NCBI GenBank assembly: GCA_018434685.1
Contig: JAHDOV010000015.1
Span: 142,215 to 206,214, forward strand
Source of the DNA: Deltaproteobacteria bacterium
GTDB taxonomy: Bacteria > Desulfobacterota > Desulfomonilia > UBA1062
Length of the DNA: 64,000 bases
Direction: 5' to 3'
Position numbers and translations under genes: made by a program. This document shows, piece after piece, positions 38,147 through 48,045 of the stretch. Each line of letters begins with the position of its first letter. The first letter of the stretch is position 1. The notes beneath the pieces are model-generated. The model was not told where the DNA came from and ran no database searches. It saw nothing but the letters and a program-made list of their open reading frames with translations.

Positions 38147-39088
38147 ATGCTCTACCGGCAACCCGCGCCGGACACGCTGCCTCTGCCACCTGACACCCCG
38201 GAGATCCTTCACGGACCGGCCAGGAAGAACCAGCCCATCGCAGGGGCGCTGTACATCCTCGGTTCGGCCTTCCTGTTCGCCGTCATGGGTGCGCTCGTCA
38301 GGACGGCCTCCGCATCGCTGCCCAACGAAATGATCGTGTTCTTCCGCAATTTCTTTGCCCTGGTCTTCGTGGTTCCCATCGTGATCATGCGAGGCGGTCT
38401 TACCGGGATCAGGACCGGAAAACCCCTCCTTCACCTCCTGCGGACCGGGGCGGGACTCACGGCCATGTACTGCTACTTCTTTGCGCTCGCCCACATGAAG
38501 CTCGCCGAGGCAGTGCTCCTGTCGTACACGACCCCGCTGTTCATCCCGCTCATCGCCCTTGCCTGGCTGCGCGAGTCGGTCCCGCGCACGGTGCGTTTCG
38601 CCGTCATCATCGGGTTCGCAGGCGTGATGTTCATCCTGAAGCCCGGGCTGGGCATATTCCAGCCGGTCTCCATAATCGCACTGCTGGCCGGAATGGCCGC
38701 GTCTCTTGCCATGGTGACCATCCGGCGGATGTCGGACAGCGAGCCTCCTGGCCGGATCGTCTTCTACTATACGCTGCTTTCCACCGCGATCTCGGCCGTG
38801 CCGCTCGTGTGGGCCTGGGAGACGCCCCAGGGCGCCACGCTGATTATCCTCGTGTTCGTAGGCCTCGTGGCCATGGCCGGACAGTATCTCATGACCAAGG
38901 GCTACAGCCTTGCCCCTGCAGCCCGGGTGGGGCCGTTCATCTACGGCACCGTGGTCTTTGCCGCGATCTTCGGCTGGATCTTCTGGGCCGAATCACTCGA
39001 TCTCCTTACCTGGGCGGGCGCTTTCCTGGTCTGCGTCTCCGGGGTTGTCGCCACCTCCCGGGTGGAGGGACGCCAGGCCAGGTCATAG
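38147..39088 (+). CDS. DMT-superfamily (EamA) transporter
   Basis: 313 residues with ten predicted membrane helices in two EamA repeats (ALYILGSAFLFAVMGALVRT and LLAGMAASLAMVTIRRMSDS begin the halves), ending FAAIFGWIFWAESLDLLTWA. A 30-residue hydrophilic N-terminus precedes the first helix. Exports amino acids, metabolites or drugs in the inner membrane; substrate not identifiable. The ribosome site is weak, and an in-frame start further in is possible. Confidence 0.9.
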   Translation: MLYRQPAPDTLPLPPDTPEILHGPARKNQPIAGALYILGSAFLFAVMGALVRTASASLPNEMIVFFRNFFALVFVVPIVIMRGGLTGIRTGKPLLHLLRTGAGLTAMYCYFFALAHMKLAEAVLLSYTTPLFIPLIALAWLRESVPRTVRFAVIIGFAGVMFILKPGLGIFQPVSIIALLAGMAASLAMVTIRRMSDSEPPGRIVFYYTLLSTAISAVPLVWAWETPQGATLIILVFVGLVAMAGQYLMTKGYSLAPAARVGPFIYGTVVFAAIFGWIFWAESLDLLTWAGAFLVCVSGVVATSRVEGRQARS

Positions 39089-39145
39089 AGGCTTGCAGCC
39101 GGTTCTCAAGTTCGCATCAGGCACCCCTGTTATTTTTTGCTTTCC

Positions 39146-39257
39146 ATGAATCAGGAGATCGTTATATGGATGTACCGGGGGATCAGATCCTGATTCGTGA
39201 ATTGTCGTGAACTCCTTGCACCACACGCCCTGTCTCCAGGAATCAGGACCTGATCCC
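39146..39257. promoter_or_regulatory. Operator-like inverted repeats upstream of the EttA gene
   Basis: Two 18-base sites, GGGATCAGATCCTGATTC (39179) and GAATCAGGACCTGATCCC (39240), are reverse complements with one mismatch, 43 bases apart. Each is itself a dyad (ATCAG / CTGAT). A third half, GAATCAGGA, occurs at about 39149. This is the pattern of a cooperative repressor site or DNA loop. Confidence 0.55.
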
Positions 39258-39295
39258 ACTACTTTATACAAAATACAAAGCACAGGAGTCGCGTA

Positions 39296-40981
<1,686 letters not shown>

Positions 40982-41125
40982 CCCTGCCCCCGCGAACAAC
41001 CGGTGCAGGTCCGAACCGTTTTCTTTCCTTTAAGGAGAGCAAAACTTCGGGCCTGCACGTTCTCTCACCCATCCCCAATGAACCGGGCCTGAGGGCTTCT
41101 GTCTGATCGTTGGCCACACAACTGT

Positions 41126-41154
41126 TTGACAATTAAGGCTTTCGACTGTATTAT
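41126..41154 (+). promoter_or_regulatory. Sigma-70 promoter with long leader
   Basis: TTGACA (41126-41131), exactly 17 bases, then TATTAT (41149-41154). With transcription starting near 41161, the leader before the secreted protein at 41472 would be about 310 bases. Confidence 0.65.
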
Positions 41155-41160
41155 TGTGAT

Positions 41161-41471
41161 TCCGGGCCATTGGTACCTTCGCCCTGGTTTGAAATGGAGT
41201 AAGGTTGCACGTTGTTACTTCGTGGAGGGCACGTAACATCGCCCATCTCACCCGTGAGGGAAGGAGTCCGAGATGGTAGAGTTTCGTGAGTGGTTCGCGC
41301 TCAGTACCCTGCAGAAACTGCTCCCGCATACAGGCAACCCATCGCACCTGCAGTATTCTTCCGAGTGCCCCCCCTTCAGTGTTCTGCCCCCCTGCGTCAC
41401 ACATGATGATCTGAATCCCTGTCGTTCCACGCACGGGGCGATGTACGTGTTCTCATCAAAGGAGGTCGACA
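41161..41471 (+). other. Structured leader, possible leader ORF
   Basis: This stretch holds TGTTAC / GTAACA (41213-41238) and CTCAC-CC-GTGAG (41247-41258) hairpins, then AAGGAG six bases before an ATG at 41273 that opens a 90-codon frame overlapping the next gene by 74 bases. The encoded peptide is not protein-like (Cys/Pro/His-rich, unrecognised). It may be a leader peptide or an ncRNA; nothing definite. Confidence 0.35.
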
Positions 41472-41987
41472 ATGAAAAGATTCCTCAAGGTGCTGACAGG
41501 TTTGATCTGCCTTTTCACCATGCCGGCATATCCACTGTATGCTGAAACAGAACCCGATATTGCCTATAAGACCATAATCGACTCTGACGAAGGCACCACA
41601 TTGAGACTCTTAAACGGCGCCGAGGTCGAAACAACCTCTGAATACTACGGCGGTGCCGGCTACAAGAAACACGCCATCCTCTATACACGCCATGGCCAGT
41701 GGAAGATCCTGATCGAGGGGAAGACACCCCTGGACTGCACCGTGAACAAGATGCCGGTATACGGGGTGCCGTGCGTCGTGGAAGAGCTCACCATCACCGA
41801 GATCAAAGGCCAGGGCGACCGCCCTCTTCTCGTTATGGCAGACGGTTCCATCTACGAGCCGAAGAATGTGTATCCCCTCACCAGGAGTGTCTGGGCCCGG
41901 TCCCCACGGGGCTTGCTGATGAACGGGTACGAGCTGATAAATCTCGGTCGGGAACGCGAACGGATCGAGGTGACGAAGGTGAGGTAG
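41472..41987 (+). CDS. Secreted protein of unknown function
   Basis: 171 residues with a signal peptide of about 25 residues (FLKVLTGLICLFTMPAYPLY, AETE after it). The mature part is soluble: TTLRLLNGAEVETTSEYYGG, HAILYTRHGQWKILIEGKT, and VEELTITEIKGQGDRPLLVM. No family was recognised. AAAGGAGGTC precedes the ATG. It has two Cys in the mature region (DCTVNKMPVYGVPC) that could form a disulfide. It lies ahead of an Fe-type transporter but about 225 bases away, so a link is speculative. Confidence 0.7.
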   Translation: MKRFLKVLTGLICLFTMPAYPLYAETEPDIAYKTIIDSDEGTTLRLLNGAEVETTSEYYGGAGYKKHAILYTRHGQWKILIEGKTPLDCTVNKMPVYGVPCVVEELTITEIKGQGDRPLLVMADGSIYEPKNVYPLTRSVWARSPRGLLMNGYELINLGRERERIEVTKVR

Positions 41988-42119
41988 GGTCTCCCTGCCT
42001 GCCCCCCGGATCTGCCCTATACCCAGATCTCCTGCTATCTGTCCGTGATTACACATAAAATAGAAATTCTGTTCTTTATCACCTGTCTTTCAAGGGGATA
42101 CGGCTTATAACTATCTTAA

Positions 42120-42160
42120 CCATATTGCTCATGATCGTCTTGCATGACACGGTAATATGG
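42120..42160 (+). promoter_or_regulatory. Inverted repeat upstream of the iron-type ABC operon
   Basis: CCATATT (42120-42126) and AATATGG (42154-42160) flank a CATGAT/CATGAC core; spacing suits a dimeric regulator. The start codon of the binding protein is about 50 bases downstream. Confidence 0.4.
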
Positions 42161-42211
42161 GATACACAATTACCAAGGCATTCCACATATTTCTTCGAGG
42201 AGGTATTGAAT

Positions 42212-43192
42212 ATGAAGAAACATATCATGCGATTCATGTGGTTACTCATTGGCATCATACTCGTTGCAGTTCCGGCCTCATATGCGGCAGAGGTTGTCCT
42301 GTATTCTTCAAACCCATCCGAGGTGCTCGATATGATCAGGACCGGGTTCGAAGAGCAGACCGGCGTGAAGGTGTCGGTTGTCATGATGGGTACCGGGTCC
42401 GCCATGAAGAGAATCGAGGCGGAAAAGGACAATCCTCTCTGCGATGTATTCTGGAGCGGCGACGTGGCAGTGCTCGACGGTTCCAAGGACTACTTCATGT
42501 CCTACAAGTCTCCCGAGGCAGCCTCGCTTCCCGCAGGCTATGTGGAGAAGGACTACCGCTGGACCAGCAGCAATGCCCATGTCATGATTATCATGTACAA
42601 CAAATCCATCGTCACGGAATCCAACAAACCGCTGTCCTGGGGCGATCTCCTCAAGCCCGAGTGGAAGGACAAGGTTGTCATGGCGAACCCGGAAAAATCC
42701 GGCTCCGCCTATGCCCAGGTATACGGCATCTATAAACTCTACGGCTGGGACGGGCTCAAGAAGCTCATCGACAACGCAAAGATCCTGGACAGCTCGAGCC
42801 TCATCTACAAGGGTGTTGCTGCCGGTGAATATCCTGTGGGCATCACCATGGAATATGCCGCCTACCGGTACATTGCCGGCGGATCGAAAGACGTGGGTAT
42901 TGTCTATGCCAGCGACGGGTCCTTCATAGCACCGGAAGGCGCCGCCATCATCAAGAACTGCCCTCATCCCAAGGAGGCGCAGATGTTCTTCGACTACCTC
43001 CTGAGCAAGAAGGTGGAGGAACAGATCTTCGAGAACTTCTATCGCAGACCTGCAAGGCCCGATACCGCCGAATTTGCCGGACTGCCCAAGATCAGCGAGA
43101 TCGCCGTCATGAAGGACTTCGACCCTATCGAGGCGAACAACGTCAAGAAAGAACTGCTTGGCAAATGGAAGGAAATCATTCTTTCGAAATAG
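42212..43192 (+). CDS. Fe(3+)-type ABC transporter substrate-binding protein
   Basis: 326 residues. Signal peptide of about 25 residues (MRFMWLLIGIILVAVPASYA), then AEVVLYSSNPSEVLDMIRTG, ending with EQIFENFYRRPARPD. The pattern (ABC-type iron(III)/AfuA/2-aminoethylphosphonate group) includes LCDVFWSGDVAVL and GVAAGEYPVGITMEYAAYRY. GAGGAGGTATTGA precedes ATG 42212; the longer frame has no support. First of a three-gene operon (binding protein, ATPase, permease). Ligand may be Fe(3+), another metal complex or an organic phosphonate. Confidence 0.92.
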   Translation: MKKHIMRFMWLLIGIILVAVPASYAAEVVLYSSNPSEVLDMIRTGFEEQTGVKVSVVMMGTGSAMKRIEAEKDNPLCDVFWSGDVAVLDGSKDYFMSYKSPEAASLPAGYVEKDYRWTSSNAHVMIIMYNKSIVTESNKPLSWGDLLKPEWKDKVVMANPEKSGSAYAQVYGIYKLYGWDGLKKLIDNAKILDSSSLIYKGVAAGEYPVGITMEYAAYRYIAGGSKDVGIVYASDGSFIAPEGAAIIKNCPHPKEAQMFFDYLLSKKVEEQIFENFYRRPARPDTAEFAGLPKISEIAVMKDFDPIEANNVKKELLGKWKEIILSK

Positions 43193-43199
43193 AAGAGAT

Positions 43200-44270
43200 A
43201 TGCGCGTAATAATTAAAGGCATCACGAAACGGTTCGGTGCGCTCAAGGCCATCGACAATGCAAGTCTAACCATCAAGGAGGGTGATTTCTTCACCCTCCT
43301 TGGTCCCAGTGGATGCGGCAAGACCACCCTGCTTCGTACGGTGGCGGGCTTTTATTCGCCTGATGAGGGCGAGGTCATCTTCGGGGATCAGGTGATAAAC
43401 GATATCCCGGCCCACAGGCGTGAGACCGGCATGGTGTTCCAGAACTATGCTCTCTTTCCCCACCTGCGGGTATTTGACAATGTCGCCTACGGCCTAAGGG
43501 CGCGCAAGGTATCCTCCGGCGAGATCAGGCAGCGGGTCGAGAGCATCCTCAAGAGTGTCCAGCTCGACGGCTATGAAGAGCGCTATCCGAGCCAGCTCAG
43601 CGGCGGACAGCAGCAGCGCGTGGCACTGGCACGGGCACTGGTCATCTCGCCCAAGGTTCTCCTCATGGACGAACCGCTGTCAAACCTGGATGCCAAACTC
43701 CGGGTCAGCATGCGCGAAGAGATCAAGAAGATCCAGAAGATGCTCGGCATCACCACCATTTATGTGACCCATGACCAGGAAGAGGCCATGGCCGTCTCCG
43801 ACTACATCGCCATCGTCAACAAGGGGAAAATCGAGCAGATCGGAACTCCGTACGATATCTATTACAAACCCCGCAGCAGGTTCGTGGCAGAGTTCATGGG
43901 CAGCAGCAATATCCTCAGTGCCGAAGTCGCTTCCTATGACGATGAGAAGGAGCTGCTCAGGGTAAAGATTAACGAGGACACGGTGCAGATCAGAACCCCG
44001 AAACCCTCCTCTGAGAGCATCATGCTTTCGCTGCGGCCTGAATGGATACAGATCGTCGGAGAGGAAGCCCGGAGTCAGCCCAATGTGTTCGCCGGCACCA
44101 TCGTCAGTTCGACCTTTCTCGGCTCGATGCTGCGGTACGTTATCTCGGGCTTTGGGGGGCAGCCCCTCTCGGTCGAGATCCACGACCCGCAAAATGCCCA
44201 GGTCAAAGAGGCAGGCGATAACGTTTTGTTCCGGTTCGACCCGGACAGGCCGGTTATCCTGGACAAGTAG
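43200..44270 (+). CDS. Fe(3+)-type ABC transporter ATP-binding protein
   Basis: 356 residues: Walker A GPSGCGKTTLLRTVAGF, signature LSGGQQQRVALARALV, Walker B VLLMDEPLSNLDAKLR, and a C-terminal TOBE domain (residues about 240-350: SNILSAEVASYDDEKELLRV). Family: AfuC/FbpC/PotA type. The start at 43200 is 7 bases after the binding-protein stop. It drives the permease encoded 12 bases downstream. Confidence 0.94.
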   Translation: MRVIIKGITKRFGALKAIDNASLTIKEGDFFTLLGPSGCGKTTLLRTVAGFYSPDEGEVIFGDQVINDIPAHRRETGMVFQNYALFPHLRVFDNVAYGLRARKVSSGEIRQRVESILKSVQLDGYEERYPSQLSGGQQQRVALARALVISPKVLLMDEPLSNLDAKLRVSMREEIKKIQKMLGITTIYVTHDQEEAMAVSDYIAIVNKGKIEQIGTPYDIYYKPRSRFVAEFMGSSNILSAEVASYDDEKELLRVKINEDTVQIRTPKPSSESIMLSLRPEWIQIVGEEARSQPNVFAGTIVSSTFLGSMLRYVISGFGGQPLSVEIHDPQNAQVKEAGDNVLFRFDPDRPVILDK

Positions 44271-44282
44271 AGGACCACGTCG

Positions 44283-45932
44283 TTGCGAAAGTTATTCACA
44301 GCCTGGAATATTGTTCTGATTGTTGTCTTCGCGACCCTGTTTCTCTCGGTGGTCTACCCGATCTTCTTTATCTTCAAGGCGAGCTTCATCAGCAATGAAA
44401 CAGGCTTGTTATCACTCGAGAGCTACCGGGCATTCTTTCATTACCCCTACTACCTGCGATGCCTGAGAAACAGCCTGTTTGTCAGTGCCGCCTCGACCAT
44501 TGTCGCCATGATCCTCGGGATACCGTTCGCCTTTTTCCTTTCGCGATTTCACGTCCCGGGCAAGAGCATCATCAAGACGCTCGGCACCCTTCCCCTGATC
44601 CTCCCGACCTTCATCGGTGCCGAGGCCTGGCTCATACTGCTGGGTCGCAACGGGATCCTCTACAACATGTTTCACAAGATCGGCCTGGATATCCCGACCA
44701 TCTACGGATGGAAGGGGATCGTGCTCGTCTTCAGCCTCCAGTTCTTCCCGTTCGTCTTCCTCATGGTCTCCGCTGCCATCAATTCCATCGACAGCTCGCT
44801 CGAGGAGTCCGCGACCAACCTGGGTGCCACCAAGCTCCGGGTGTTCCGCACCGTGACCCTTCCCGTGGTCACGCCGTCTATTTTCGCCGGCGGTCTCGTG
44901 GTCTTCTACCTGTCCATAGAGAATTTCGGGGTGCCCATTCTCATCGGCGAGGATTTCCGGGTGCTCTCGGTCCAGGCATACAATGAATTCATCAGCGAGA
45001 TGGGCGGCAACCCGTCCATGGCCGGTTCGCTCAGCATGATCCTGCTCGCCATCACCCTCGGCCTGACCGTGCTCCAGAAATACTGGGTGGAGCGCAAGAG
45101 CTATGCCATGAGCTTCCTGAGGCCGCCCGAGGTCAAGCGATTGAAGCCGCTGCCCACCTTCCTCATCTGGCTGTTCTGTGTCCTGCTCGTGTTCGTGGCC
45201 CTCTTCCCCTTCATCGTGGTGATAATAGCCTCGGTCACCAAGACACAGGGCCCGGTCATGTACTTCGGCCAGTTCAGCTTCGACAACTTTGTCAAGGCAT
45301 TCACCCTGGCGCCGCGGCCGATCCTGAACTCCTTCTTCCTGTCCACCACGGCAACGCTCGTGGGCGTGGTCTTCGGTATCGTAGTGAGCTACCTGGTGGT
45401 GCGGCGGCGCGGGCCGGTCAGCTATCTGCTCGACCTGCTCATCATGCTGCCCCTGGCCATTGCCGGCACCGTACTCGGTATCGCCCTGGCAGCCACCTAC
45501 AACAAGGGGCCCATCGTGCTCACCGGGACCTGGCTGATCCTTGCCCTGGCCTACTTTATCAGGAAGGTGCCCTTCTCGATCAAGACCACCTCGTCGCTCC
45601 TGCAGCAGATAGACACCTCCATCGAGGAGGCCTCCATCAACCTCGGCGTTCCTCCCCTGCTCTCCTTCATCAAGGTGATCATCCCCATCATGCTGCCCGG
45701 CATCCTTGCCGGTGCGATAATCATGTGGGTCACCACCCTGGCCGAGCTGAGCTCCACGATCGTCTTGTATTACGGCCCCTGGACCACCATGACGGTAGAG
45801 ATATTCCAGCGTATCGGCAGCGGGGATTTCGGCCCGGCTTCAGCCTATGCGACGATCCTCATCGTCTCGGTGCTCATCCCGCTGTTTATCCTCAACAAGG
45901 TGCTCGGCAAGGACCTGGCGTCGTCGCTCTAA
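44283..45932 (+). CDS. Fe(3+)-type ABC transporter permease, duplicated (FbpB-like)
   Basis: 549 residues with about 12 membrane helices in two homologous halves, each with an EAA loop (DSSLEESATNLGATKLRVFR and DTSIEEASINLGVPPLLSFI). The fused two-half layout is typical of iron-family permeases. Start is a TTG behind AGAGGACC; no better ATG. Last gene of the operon; its stop is followed by the repeat-rich region 45933-46320, no T-run terminator seen. Confidence 0.93.
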   Translation: MRKLFTAWNIVLIVVFATLFLSVVYPIFFIFKASFISNETGLLSLESYRAFFHYPYYLRCLRNSLFVSAASTIVAMILGIPFAFFLSRFHVPGKSIIKTLGTLPLILPTFIGAEAWLILLGRNGILYNMFHKIGLDIPTIYGWKGIVLVFSLQFFPFVFLMVSAAINSIDSSLEESATNLGATKLRVFRTVTLPVVTPSIFAGGLVVFYLSIENFGVPILIGEDFRVLSVQAYNEFISEMGGNPSMAGSLSMILLAITLGLTVLQKYWVERKSYAMSFLRPPEVKRLKPLPTFLIWLFCVLLVFVALFPFIVVIIASVTKTQGPVMYFGQFSFDNFVKAFTLAPRPILNSFFLSTTATLVGVVFGIVVSYLVVRRRGPVSYLLDLLIMLPLAIAGTVLGIALAATYNKGPIVLTGTWLILALAYFIRKVPFSIKTTSSLLQQIDTSIEEASINLGVPPLLSFIKVIIPIMLPGILAGAIIMWVTTLAELSSTIVLYYGPWTTMTVEIFQRIGSGDFGPASAYATILIVSVLIPLFILNKVLGKDLASSL

Positions 45933-46320
45933 GCAGGCAGGGTTTTGTCGGGCATGGGGGCTCACGAAGCCAGGCAGAAGTGACAGGATTTCGAATTTCG
46001 AATTGCGGATCTCGAAATGAAAAAACAATGGAATTACAGGAACTCATATGCAGGTCGGGCCTGTAATACAACGGCCGGCCCAACATCTTAATATTCCAAA
46101 TGATTGTTTCAAACAGAAATCCTGTTATTTGTCGCCGTCTCCCGACAAATAACAAGTCTTTTCCTCAGCGACCTCTGCGTCACTGCGGTGAATATATTCT
46201 TTTGTTTCTTTCCCTTGCTTGTCGGGCGTAGCTCAAAGCGAAGTCTGATGCCTGGGGTCCGGAGCTATCAGGCTCGCTCTGCCTTCTGCCTGACTTCACG
46301 AACAAACTTGCTCGTTCCGC
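45933..46320. repeat. Intergenic mosaic repeat block with hairpin element
   Basis: No gene. From 45980 there is the TTCGAATTTCGAATTGCGG tract, then (46124-46153) a perfect 11-bp hairpin GTTATTTGTCG / CGACAAATAAC with loop CCGTCTCC, then about 52 bases (about 46160-46211) that recur in reverse complement at 55379-55430, followed by GCCTGGGGTCC... and GCCTTCTGCCTGA boxes that recur near 55650 and 63285. Confidence 0.75.
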
Positions 46321-47151
46321 CTAGGATCTCGCACCCCCAAGTTTTATCTTTTCCCGCACGAACCAGACCTTCCGGGTGGAGTCGCCCCACTTGATTCCCG
46401 ATTCAAACCGCTCGATGAACAGATCGGGATCATCGATATGGGTGCCGCCCACCACGTGGACACCGAGAGCGAAGAGCGCGTCGGGCAGAAACCCTGCAGA
46501 GGGACCCATGACCACCACCGGGTCTGCGTTTGTGCAGAACGGGAGCAGGCCGGCCAGAGAGTCGTTCAGTATGGTAGTTGCAGTCATGAGCACCGAGTCG
46601 CACCGCCTGAGCTCAGCCGGGTCACCGGTCATGGTAAAGGGATACGAACCGGCCAGCAGGGATTCATCCTTCTCGAGAACGATCACCTCGCCAACCTGTT
46701 TCATGAGGCTGCCGATCATGGGTGAGAAGTATCCCACGAGCCCCACGGTCGTGGATTTGTCCGGTTTGATCAGGTCTATGATATCCGATTCGAAATCAAG
46801 ATGATATGCCCCGGGGTTCTTCCTCATGTAGTCCTGCGAGAGGGCATTGAGCACTGCGAGCCCTGCTGTCCTCTCAAGGGGATCGTTCGAGAGAAACAGC
46901 TCCATCACCTCCCCTGCCTGCTTGTTGATAACCGTGTTCACATCCCACTGCCGGTAGCGTTCCATCCCGGCTGGATCCCGGTGAAAGAGGTTATAGCTGA
47001 TGCCGATGGCACCGTTTTGAAGCGTTGCCACGCTGAACGACGATACACTTCCTTCCTCTTCCGATGCCTTTATGAACCGGTTCACCTTTACCTGCAGTGA
47101 TCCGGAACACTTCGTCTGCACAGATTCGACCAGGATTTTTCTCAGATTCAT
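46321..47151 (-). CDS. DUF364 / heavy-metal chelation domain protein
   Basis: 276 residues. The N-terminal DUF4213-like part (ISYNLFHRDPAGMERYRQWD, then TAGLAVLNALSQDYM) precedes the Rossmann-like DUF364 part (TTVGLVGYFSPMIGSLMKQV, DSVLMTATTILNDSLAGLLP, VVVMGPSAGFLPDALFALGV). The family is called putative heavy-metal chelation; its members often sit with metal or cofactor transport. No signal peptide. The Fe-type ABC importer lies upstream on the opposite strand, a suggestive neighbour. Confidence 0.85.
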   Translation of the reverse strand: MNLRKILVESVQTKCSGSLQVKVNRFIKASEEEGSVSSFSVATLQNGAIGISYNLFHRDPAGMERYRQWDVNTVINKQAGEVMELFLSNDPLERTAGLAVLNALSQDYMRKNPGAYHLDFESDIIDLIKPDKSTTVGLVGYFSPMIGSLMKQVGEVIVLEKDESLLAGSYPFTMTGDPAELRRCDSVLMTATTILNDSLAGLLPFCTNADPVVVMGPSAGFLPDALFALGVHVVGGTHIDDPDLFIERFESGIKWGDSTRKVWFVREKIKLGGARS

Positions 47152-47234
47152 GATGCCTCCCTTGCTGCCTTCTCAGATGGTGATCCTGAAGAGTTATCCT
47201 GTCTGTCAGTGAGACACGACAGGGATGTACGCCC

Positions 47235-47771
47235 CTACCCCCTCGGCCTCGGCGAGATCTTGAACTCTTTTCCCCCGGGCACCAGAACCTTGCCATTGAG
47301 AGAGGCATGTATGGTGTACGTTCCATACCCGCCCTGGGCGACAAAATATTCGGTCGTGTTGGTGCCGAGCCCGTCTATCTTCACATACCCGTCGTCACTC
47401 GCAAGGGTCAGGCTGTTCTTGAAGATCACGGTCCCCACCGGTCCGGTTATGGAATAATCCAGCACATCTCCTGTTTTCACATTCCCGGGCACGATGTAGA
47501 TGACCAGGTTTTCCCCTTCACGATAAAACGCGTCTTCGCCGATGCGATCATCTGTCCAGGGATCGAATCTCCCATTGAGATTCTTGTCTTTGTATTTAAT
47601 GGTGATTATCGGTTTCGGTTTCGGCACTACCACGACGGGCTTTTTCTTCTTCTTATGCGAGCAGCCCACACTCCCCAGGATACTCAGTCCGGCCAGCCCC
47701 CCCAGTGCCTTGATAAACAGCCTTCTGGTCATTCCTTCGAAATTTCCCTCAGGTTTTTCCGTCAGCTTCAT
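47235..47771 (-). CDS. Tat/lipoprotein-like secreted protein of unknown function
   Basis: 178 residues. A twin-arginine-like signal (TRRLFIKALGGLAGLSILGS) ends in VGCS, a lipobox, so a Tat-exported lipoprotein is likely. A poly-Lys/Pro linker (KKKKKPVVVVPKPKP) leads to a beta-rich C-terminal domain with NLNGRFDPWTDDRIGED, which resembles a calcium-binding dockerin-like loop. The flavoprotein gene is divergent, 274 bases away. No family recognised. Confidence 0.65.
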   Translation of the reverse strand: MKLTEKPEGNFEGMTRRLFIKALGGLAGLSILGSVGCSHKKKKKPVVVVPKPKPIITIKYKDKNLNGRFDPWTDDRIGEDAFYREGENLVIYIVPGNVKTGDVLDYSITGPVGTVIFKNSLTLASDDGYVKIDGLGTNTTEYFVAQGGYGTYTIHASLNGKVLVPGGKEFKISPRPRG

Positions 47772-48045
47772 AGGATATCCTCTTTAGAAGTTTTTTTGTA
47801 TCTCGATCGCACTATCATTGCATGGTACTCTTATACCTCATTATTATGGATTAATTCCAACTGTTTCTTTTCTTTTCACATTAATACGTTATCGAAAACC
47901 GGCAATCCCGCATCTGTAACGAACATATATCCGGATAAATTGAGGGTATTACCAGTCTTGACATTACCTCCTGCCCGGTTACTTTAACTCTGTAATATGT
48001 GGGGTAATGATCCGTTAACCATTATACCAAAAAGGAGGGTATACC

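Noticed and set aside
41273..41545. 90-codon frame with a good ribosome site in the leader
   Set aside because: Overlaps the secreted protein gene by 74 bases and the product looks random; kept only as a possible leader ORF.
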